DNA from: Sipunculus nudus
Taxonomy: Eukaryota; Annelida; Sipuncula; Golfingiida; Sipunculidae
Length of the DNA: 64,000 nucleotides
NCBI GenBank assembly: GCA_026874595.1
Contig: CM049315.1
Location: forward strand, 15,442,164 to 15,506,163
Direction: 5' to 3'
How positions within the stretch are numbered: the stretch's first letter is position 1; each line of letters opens with the position of its first letter. The position numbers and the translations under genes are program-made. Below the pieces are notes generated by a model that did not search any database, was not told the origin of the DNA, and saw only the letters and a program-made list of their open reading frames with translations. This document shows positions 12,252 through 23,000 of the stretch, piece by piece.

Positions 12252-15200
12252 GTGAGTGCTTAAATAACTGACCGTGTTCGACGATGATATAAGTTGAAAC
12301 AAAGAAAGACGAGAGCCAGGAGGATTCCCAGACTGCTGACGCAGCAGACGGCTATAAACACGACGTGTGTCACCGAGTCCTTCTGTACCAGTATGGTCAC
12401 TCCGTCCACAGGGACTCTGTTATCTGCAAAATCAGAGAATTATTAATAAAAAACACACGATAGACACGTTATCTTGAAGTCATGAAATGTAAGCAATTCA
12501 TAAAAACAAAATATATCCCCATTTCAAAATAACTCTAAATATTGATATAATAAATTGTTTATATCACACTGCCACAGAGAAAGACATACACGGACTTAAA
12601 TATTTGGAACAAACGAACGTATGGTGAAAAACAAGCCCATCGCCGTTTTCCTGGGTGTAGAATTTTGAGCAAGACAGTATGTCTCATATTTTTGGTATTT
12701 TATTTAAAGAAAGTAGAACAGTTGAGGTAAAAAGTATAAAAAAGTCAAACAGCTATTTACTTAATTGATCGCTGCAAAACTGATGCCATAACTTATAGGC
12801 TTTAGTGAAATGTCACAACAAATAGTTAAAGCTGAGATGCTGCGAGTTATCGCTCTGAGACATCAATATATCAATTAATATTTTTTCTTTGTTTCCGCTG
12901 TTCCTTGAGAGCGCAGCAACAGCTAGCATTTGACTATTATATGTAAGTACTTATAAATCTTTGCACGAGGAGTCTAAACTCATAACCTTTAAAGAGACCA
13001 TGTTGAAAAAGCATTCAGTTATATTTGTCGAATGCAGCACTGTTGGTTTTGTAATTTTACTTGAAAGTTATTTTACCTCTCCACTGAACTGGACGACATC
13101 CATCACACCGGAAATCCAGATAATCTGCTTCCGGATAATAAAGGGCAACTCGTTTCAGACTAGTTCCTGGAAAGAAGTGGATCATTGACGAATGTATGAA
13201 ATTAACAGGGTTTTTTTTAATTCATTGACAAAAAGGCTGACCGATATTTGAATGCTAACCTGGAAAGCCCAGATCTTTTGAATGATCAAGGTATTTTTTT
13301 AAATGTTGTAATTTCTTTGATCTACAACCTTTTGTGTTTTTGCCCCGGATGTTTTATATCTAGGTATAAATATTTTAAGTTAGTGTATCCATCCATTCTG
13401 GAGACACTGTCAAACAAGCGCCTATTTAATAACACGTGTCTCATGTAATCACTCTTTCGGCAGGTAAATGTAAACGTTAATTTCTTTGTGTTGTTCTCAA
13501 GGCCCTTGTAATTTAACAGTGAAGTTACATTAAGGGCAAGAGGTTTTACCGAACTCCGATGGCACACTTGGGTTTTTCACATTGAGTACAATGTGTCATT
13601 GTAAAAGTACATAATCAGCCGCAAAGCTTGAAAGTGAGTTCCTGATTATCCCGTCTGTATCCCGGCAGTTTCGTTCAATAGTATAAGTGGCACAGGTAAT
13701 GAGATCAAAACCTCCTGTTGTATGTCATTCGTGCAGCCAGAACATCCGGCTAAATTGTCTGTCAGTACTGATAAACAAAAGTGTGCTACTTTAAACAATA
13801 TAATCTTATTTCATCGGTTTCCAGTTAACGTTTCCAGTATTTCGCGTTCCTTACTTATCTGTCTGTCCCTGGGTTTCTAGATCAATATTGTCATGTTGAA
13901 TTAACAAAAGTTAATTTCCAATGAAATTTTGAAAATGGTAATACGCATTCCTTAGTATATAATTGAAGCTGAATGCAAGAATATTCGTTGTACATTGTCC
14001 ATTTATTACTATTGTGTCACATCTGATGCCACTTCTATCTACGTGTTTTAGTTAAGCATTATTAAATGAGAGGAAATTATTAATTGGTAGATGAAGTAGA
14101 GTAAAAACTGCTTTGAATCTGTTTTTTTTTCTGAAGGTAACATTGATGTAACTGATGGCAGAACATTTTCTTCCTTAATGTCAAGCTCCGAATAAGGATG
14201 AAATTGATTCTTTTTTTTTTCAGCACCGTATTTTAGCTATCTGTATGCCTTGGTCAAAAGGTTCAATACAAATCAGTTCAATGTCATGATCCAGGTAGAT
14301 CAGTACAATACGTTGACATATACTATGATGAATTCAAACTTTGAAAATCCATGCTGTTATCTTCATCCATTATCTTCTTTTTGACATTTATTTGTGTGAC
14401 ACAAATATTACTCGTTAAATCTTGATTTTTATCGCATATTAATGAGGCATTTTTACATCAAATGTTTTATTCAATTTAATAAAATTGCTCATTGTACCAA
14501 TAAATATGACAATAATGCGTACCTTGATGTTGAGCAATTGCCGTAAGGCCACGTCTGTCGGCCCCGTCAAACGACACAGGACCCTAAAATGATGGCACAT
14601 TAATTGAGTTGTATGATGCCGGTTATTGACGAAAATAAACCAATTTACATAATGAATCATCTAACGGTCAATAAACTTTTTAATCCAAAGCGAAATTAAA
14701 TTATCCCAGTTATTATGGTCCCTAACTGCAGGATAAATTGGTCAAACGTAGTTATAATAGAAATCTTACTTTTTTTTCCATCCATGCACATCATATAAAA
14801 ACGGTTAAACCCGATATATGAACGCTACAGCCTTTCTTATTTGTAATACATCCTTCAAAGTTTAGTTTACTAAGCATTGTGAACCCCATTGAGAAAATAT
14901 TTTCACACAATCAGATTTTACTTCCATTTTATGCATACTTTGGGAACTTTAGGGGATATTAAACCTTCAAACGGCGATTTATGTCAGCATATCAAAAATT
15001 ATTTCAATGCCTAAGTTCAATTATTAATATTAGCAAATCGCTTAATTTTACCCTAATATAGGTAACTCACTGACATTCCTTGGAAAGAGAGTGAACCTAA
15101 TATATCAGCAAACTCCTCTTTCGTGTTGTCATGGTAACTGAACTTTCTCAGGTTTGAACTTTCTTTGGACTGTAACACGATTTTACGGAGGGTAAACGCC

Positions 15201-16925
15201 ACCGTCCAAATACTGTCATATGTTAACGAGGCGAACGGATTATCCGTCATGCTGCGACCCGTCTGATGGTATTCATGATCAAATTCACTTTGATTCTGAA
15301 AAAATAAAGTCCTCAGTTGTATTTATAACAAGCATTATGAACCTCTCATCTGAACGCAGTTTTTCAAAAGGGGCCCTGCTACCAAAGAGTAATCTACAGA
15401 TAATGCAGTTTAGAAACAAAAGCCTGATACTAGTAACAGTAGAAAAAAGATATTTACCATAAACGGGTTATCACTTTGTTTTATTTGTCGATAATTTGCG
15501 CCGGCCATCGTTGTGCCAGAATAGACAAGCGAAAGATTAGTAAACGCAGAAATTGGGAAAGAAAGAGGACAATTAGAAAGCATCTTTGTTTGCTACCCAT
15601 TAGCCATAGCGAAATTAAGAGAATTGATTAAAGAGGATTAAATAGGATTATCACTGATAAATCGATGTAGGCCCATCTCTTTGTTTGAAAATGCGTGCAG
15701 CAAAATGGATGTAGAGTTATTCAATTACCTATTTCGAGCGAACCGTTAATTTAACGACCGCCAGTTCAAGCTTAAATGGATTTAAACTTCATTGGATAAT
15801 ATTCACATTGTCATGAAGTAAAACAAGGGTGTCATTGTCCTGCTGTTCTTTACGTCCACAAACCAGTCCATTTTGGATGTTTTGTATTTTCCGTCTTGCA
15901 AACTTGTGCAGGGTATCAGGAAAGTCTCAATCACACACTCTCTCTCAGTAAATCCATACTCACATGCACAAACACACATATATTTGTACGTTTTTCAGTT
16001 TGATAAAAAGAAACCCTTGCACTATGCAATGATCATTATGCATGGATATAAAAGCGGAAAAGTTATCATTATTATTTACATGTGACAAATTTGTGATATT
16101 ATGAAATATAAGAAGAAACAGGTGTCATTGTAACAGTGTACGAAGACCACTTGCACAAAACAGTTCTCTAAACCCGAGGACCAATTTCCAGGTGCAGTAA
16201 TAAAAGTGAACAAGAAAGGAAAAAAAATAAAGTTAGATTTTTCAATTTGATTTCAGTTAACCTAAGTGCGAAATGTTATTGGTTTTACCCTTTTGTAGTA
16301 TGTGTTATCCGCCATCGTCTGTTCAGTCAAAATATTAACGATAATAGAACCAGGTATCAATGTAATTTGAGTTACACAAGTTAAATAAGGGAGTTTTGGA
16401 AACCATTCCTTTTTCATAAAATAACCTTAGCACTTAACACCTGTGCCACCAAGAGTCAGCTATGTCCAAGATCTTTCTTGTTTGTCTGAATGTCTGTGTT
16501 TATATCTAGAGTGATATTTAAAATATTTCAACAGAGAGAGGGAGAGATGTACAGATAAATGTTTTCCCACTCTTAAATAAACACTCATTAACTCAACTTC
16601 CTCTTAATATATGAAAGATATGGAAGGTATGAAAGATACCTTTTACCTACCAGCCCCAACTCGGCACGGGTTGAGCCGATAATTGAATGCAGGCCAGTCA
16701 CAGCAAAATACCCATCAACAGCCTGTAGTAACTGCGCATGCGTGCAGTCGGTGTCATTATTTGACTCCCACCAGGTGGCTCTGGGCATGCTTGGCAAAAT
16801 CCACACGTAGCGAGCTCCATACAAACTTAGTTTATAAGCCTGTAAAAACAATGGAACTCATTGAATACAATGAGTATAGATAAATTAATTTGATATAAAT
16901 AAATATATGTGTATAAATATGCAAA

Positions 16926-17006
<81 letters not shown>

Positions 17007-20000
17007 AGAGAGAGGTATGAAGGTAATAGGTTGGGAATAACACTTGCATATATAGCTTAATCACATTGACTCATATGTCGAAAGATTCAGAATGATAGAT
17101 ACGATATTCCAAGGCTCGAGCTATAAAGAATTTATACCAAAGAACAGATGCAACCATCAATCACGATAACCGATAACCAGCTATATCAGTACTCTGAACT
17201 GACAGCCCGCGGAGTAATCCAGATGTCGTATCTGAATCATGTCAAATGTCTCTCCTTCAGATTCGTTGTGAAGATTCTGCTTGTAAAATATCTTACACAA
17301 GTTCAATTTGCTAATCTATGTTCGAAATGTTAGCATACCCGGCTGTACCATAAGGCGGCGCTTTGGGAATTTTTATTGAATTTTAAGCATTTGAATTTGC
17401 ACATATTCACGATTGGTATATCAATAGAAAGTATATTCCTTTTGAATTCTTTTCTATATAATATCATTCACTGAAGATTACAACATACGGAGGTTCTGAA
17501 GCCCCCGTGACCTCGGACATTTGCGTGTCTCGCACAAATATGTCCCACATGTACCTGGCCTGTGCATATGCAGCGGGAGCTACAGACTTTAAACAAAAGC
17601 AAACGTACTCAGGCGGCCCAGGACGTTAACTGGTATCAAAAATGCTCAGAGGTACCAGCAGTGTATCCCCATTGACCAGAAATAATAAATTTTTCTATGA
17701 TGGATAAGCATGAATCTTAAGATAAAAACATCCAGAGATTTTACCCTATGGCCTATGCCCTGTACATAGCTTGCTTCGATTTGATTCAAAGGAACAGGCT
17801 GCGATTGATAAATGAGTTAATTCATATTGTAGATTATCTTTAGAAGTCACTTCAGATTTATTTCTTAAAGTATTTTGCAAGACCTGGTAGTAAGACAACA
17901 ATATGATTTGGTATATCAGTACTATGGGTTAATCTAAAACCATATAACAATCTTGAATTGTGAAACGTTTACCCCCTAGATTTCATTTACATATAAGAGC
18001 GTGTGAAGTGTGTGTGCGTCCAGACGTTTATTTATTACTAAGAATAATCTTTTGAAAAATACACTGGTAAGAAATATTTACGGGAAAACAAACCTCACAG
18101 AACACTTGCCTCGCGGCACTCTGATGGAAGCTGCCGAGTAAAATACGAGCTCCCGACTCCTGAAAAAGAGTAAAATTTTTCTTCACATCAGAATTAATGC
18201 ATTAATGAAAGGGAAATTTAACTACAAACAATCCTTTGTCCCCTCTTGAATTAAAACTTGAGTTATAATTACAAGGCAAAACAGCATATAACAAAGGCAC
18301 CTATATAACATTTATACTTAAATGATTTTCAGTCCTATAAACCTGTTAAATACAGCTCATGGATTCAGGGGCGCAGCCAGGATTTACGGTGGTTGGGGGG
18401 GGGGGGGTGGGGGGATCGAGTAGGGCCGTGGAGGGGGGAAACATTTTATTCGGTGTGTATATATATTTATGATATAGAAAATATAATGAAAACTGAAGAA
18501 TATTTGGAACTGTGTCTGTGTTAGGAGGATTAGTGTCATGAGGATAACTGGACTCTGTGAAGTATCATGATTATTGTGATATTTGTGCTAATGACCCCCC
18601 CCCCCCCCCCCCGAGAGCTGTAACTAACCCATTTATTTGTTATTATATATCTTTTGTGTTATCTTTTCTTTGGGTGTGTCAATGTCTGGTCTGCCTATCA
18701 TTTTGACTGACAGGGAGGCGGGAGGGGGCATTACCGCCTATGGCACCCCCCTGGATACGCCCCTGGGATTACAATACTTGATAAATGTTTGCTTTGCAAT
18801 TTGGTAGCAACAAAAGCACAGACAGGCTTTTTGACGAACTCCATGACGCGTAATACTTTGATCTACAATCTGTGTAGGTCTCATTGCCCATTTTTTACAT
18901 TATGTAGATAAAAAAGAAATGGTGACATTTTCTGTTGGCTAAAACACTCTGTGTAATTTTGACCTTTGAATTTTATAAGCCATTTCAGGTATGAAAAATT
19001 CGAATATAAGATACATGACAAAATTGCATGGTTGAAATCACACAAGTCCTGGGATAAAAAAAACATTAACACTACAGGATACCTGATTGCGGGTTTTCTG
19101 ATATAAAAGCTGGCTCAGAACCATCTGAAAATGTCATAATTAAAAGTTTATATTTTTATCCTTTAGAGAGAGACTCTTTGTTGTAATACTGACCTTTTCT
19201 AATGCCAGTGTAACTTAAGAAATAAATGTTTTGTATCATGCAAGCCCTTTTGCAAGGTTTGCTATTCCGGTGACTTCCTCTAACAGACAGGACTGCATTG
19301 TTGTTTCTGTAAACTCCACATTAATCTCAGGTGTTATTCTGAGCCAACAAGAACTGATTTAAACACACTAGGTAGTAACTGGTTCACTCCTGAGAGACTG
19401 CTCGCGCTTAATACACCGACTGTCCTCTCCTGCTCCATAGGGACGAAACACTTAGCAGCCGCGATCTGTCTGGCGTTGTATGATACCATAAAGTATGTTT
19501 TGTCAATTTCTCAATTACTATATGAGTGTAGGTGAATTTTTTGCATGACCAGACACTCTATCCTCTGGAAACCTATCCTATGTCCAAATATTAAACAAGA
19601 GCCACCATGAATTAGATTCATAGCATGGACTTCTTCAGACTACTAACACAGGGAAAACATATGCCACGTCTAAAAATGCAGAGGTCAAAGACTTCCAATC
19701 ATACAAGGTGGCTAGTTGTTCCCAAAATGTTGCATGAATTACTGAAAAAGACCAAGACCGTTTAGTGTTTATGGAATTTTGGACGGAAAGTACCCTGAGA
19801 AGCTAAAGGAAACATTTTAGTCTAATTAACATTGCCAAGCCAAAAACATTGTGTTGATAGGGGATTTTGCTGTCCGTAATCCAGGGTCAAAGCTGTCCGA
19901 GAATAAATCTCAGCTGTGCTCAGTTGGAGGAATAGCTGTCACTAAGGCCGCACGGGGCCTCAGACGAGTGCTTCGTGTTACTTTTGGGTTACCAGCAATT

Positions 20001-23000
20001 TTCCGAATATGATACTGATCTATGTATTAGGTTCAAACCCTAAACGCAAGATAACCGGCCAAGCGGTCACCATCGCTGCCCCTGAGTCTAAGATATCAAA
20101 CGACCGCCTAATGCTAACTCTCATTGATCCGTTAGCATTTTTTGCAGAAAAGGTACGGTTTTAACCTCTTACTTGCATCTCTTTCATTTTCTGTGGGATG
20201 TCAGCGCCGTCTGCCCTGAAGGTCATTGTTGCTGTCAAACTTATGTTCGCCTGTCCGAATACATCTAGCATGTCGTTGATTGGCTGCAAAAAATAATGAA
20301 ATAATTTGATTGGATTAGAGCCTCGGGGTTTGTCATTTCCTTGCCGTTATGACTTATGCATGAATTTCCGCAGGGCTTACCGCGGCTTATTATTAGCTCC
20401 ATTTTCGATTGAATTTAATACTTCTGTCTTCACGGTTTGTTGTGTATTCTACATCTATTCCAGAGTAACTATAGTGAATAAGATATTCAATTTTCGATCT
20501 CTTGATCCAGAGTTCTACAACTCAATAAAAATATACCTATATATATATAATATATATATATATGTATATATATACTTATATATATATATATATATATATA
20601 TAAGTATATTTAGAGCTTTACTATAGGACCATAGTGTACTCACGTAAAGTATTATAAAATGTTATTAAATTAAATGTTACAAGTCGATGTATCTTTCAGT
20701 GTTTAATAATTCATGATGATTGATTAAACAATAGTCTTAATATGAACCAATAACATTTAAATGATTCCAGTTTTTATTAATATAGGGAGTTATACGTTTA
20801 GATATGTTTATTTCTGTGATTGACTGATTGATGTCAGGTTAACTGCCATGACAATACCAGTGTTTATCTCTAAAAATTACGTTACAGAGTGCCTTCAACT
20901 GAATAATCAGACTTTCATTAACAAGATATCCACTATTATTTCACAAGATTTGCGCGCTTTTTATTTGCAGTGAAACTGTTGCAACATGGAAGATCTTTTC
21001 ATGGCGAAGGATACAGATGAACCCGTGAGACAGACGCCTTGTTGGAATCAAGAGGACCGTGACCATACTTTAATGGAAAGCCCCGATGATTTGAAAGCGC
21101 ACTCGCAACACGTCGAGGTTATAGCTTTAACAATTCTGTGCTTTGTTAATGAAGCTTTTTAACTTACTTTAATTGGATCAGTTAACCCGGTAACAAATTT
21201 ATCTTTGGGTGTCTATCATCTCGGCCTCGTTGCGACAGACAAATTAACCAATCACGCATGTGATCCGGGGGGGGGGGGGGTTATAACTAGACACGGCGCG
21301 GTAAGCGTATGGAAAGCCCTTAATTAAAACTTTCGGTGTTCACTCCTCTCCTGTCACGCATGGTCATTCAGCTGTTACATCTGCCTCTGTTTGGGGCGTG
21401 TCCTAATATTTCCGACATGCCGTTTTTCAGACCACGAGAGGACTGCATTATTTGATTTGAGTTCATCAAACTGCAAGTGTAAGCATTGATTCATTCCAGG
21501 GGCGCCGACGACACGAAGTTCGTACTTTTTCTCTTTCTAGTTCATGGCTGTTCGTTCGATTAATTGATCAAAGATAATCTTGCTAAGAGCTCAAGATCAA
21601 ATACATGAGAAAATCTGCCATCCCGCCTTCGCAGATGATGGAAAATCATTAAGTTCAATCGGTGTGCCGCGGGAGCAACATGGTTTGATATCATCGATAT
21701 TCACTGTAGCATAAATAACGCAAGACCATATGAAAGACGTAAGCAAATGATTTAAATCTGATCACATCACAACACATCGTCGAGTAGATATTTGTAGCTC
21801 GTCTGAGGCCGGGATAGAATGCATTTGATTTTTAAATGTCAGCTCCACAATATAATGATATGGGATGTTTCTATTGTCAGTCATGTATTCAAATCAGAGT
21901 GACAAGGCCTCTCTACCTAGAAGAATAAAAATGGGCCATGCGAGGTCTTTAAGAAAACAATGGCTGTTCTTCCCCAGTGGAGTTAATGATTGAAGCTTAA
22001 AGGGACAAATATCCCCAGTACCTGCCGATTCTGTTAAAGCAAGCAGACCTGCCTCCTCAGAAGATCAAGAGTTGGAAATAACAAAATTCATTTTAATTTC
22101 AATTAAATCAGAATTATGTGATGGGTCAACCCTCTAAACATTCCCGCCAGTTGTAAATCAATAGATTTTAGTCTGAAAAAAATCCAAATGTGTGGGCGGA
22201 TGTAAGAATAATTATCTTCTGTGTTAGCAAAGGTTACTGATATCAGGGGCCTGACTGATATTACTACTAATATGAAAATTAATACAGTTACGGCTAATAC
22301 ACTCTGCATGTAATCTCTCTCCCTGAAGTGTCATTTCATTCACGCAGAGCCTCGTTGATCACGCGCTTCACCTTCACAGACACTCGCGTATATTGTAATA
22401 AATAAATTATTATTTGTCTTTCCGTTTGCTTGCATGGCACAGATAATTAATTTGGAATCATGTTTACTGATATATCTGATAATAAATGTTGAAGGAGGGC
22501 GACAATACAGAAGGGATGGGGGTTATATAACCTCCAACCTCCCCGACACACACATTTTGGCAAGGCGGATTTCAAATGTAATCACCCCCTCCCCCCCCCC
22601 CCCCGCCGCTATTCAGAAAGTAAGATTTATATACTGGAAATAAAATAAATGAATAATTCGAATGAATGACTTTTGTTACAGTTTCGCCTTACATTTGACC
22701 ATAAGTTTTAATCCTGTAATTTTTCGTAATATCTTTAATACATTTAGCTTCACAGGCAACTATATGGAACAATGGATATTTTTTAATATTCGTATAAGTT
22801 TAAAAAAAGTAGCCCCAACCTACCCATGAGCCATCCCCACCAAATCTGGGAGATAATTTGACGTCCCAGAAAAGGGTGATATAAATTCATGTATATGTGA
22901 CATATAAATCATACAGTGTTTAGTTATTTATTAATGTTTTTCACTAGGATAGGTCCATGGCCTGTTTGCAAGAATATGCTATTCCTAAAGCTTTATGATG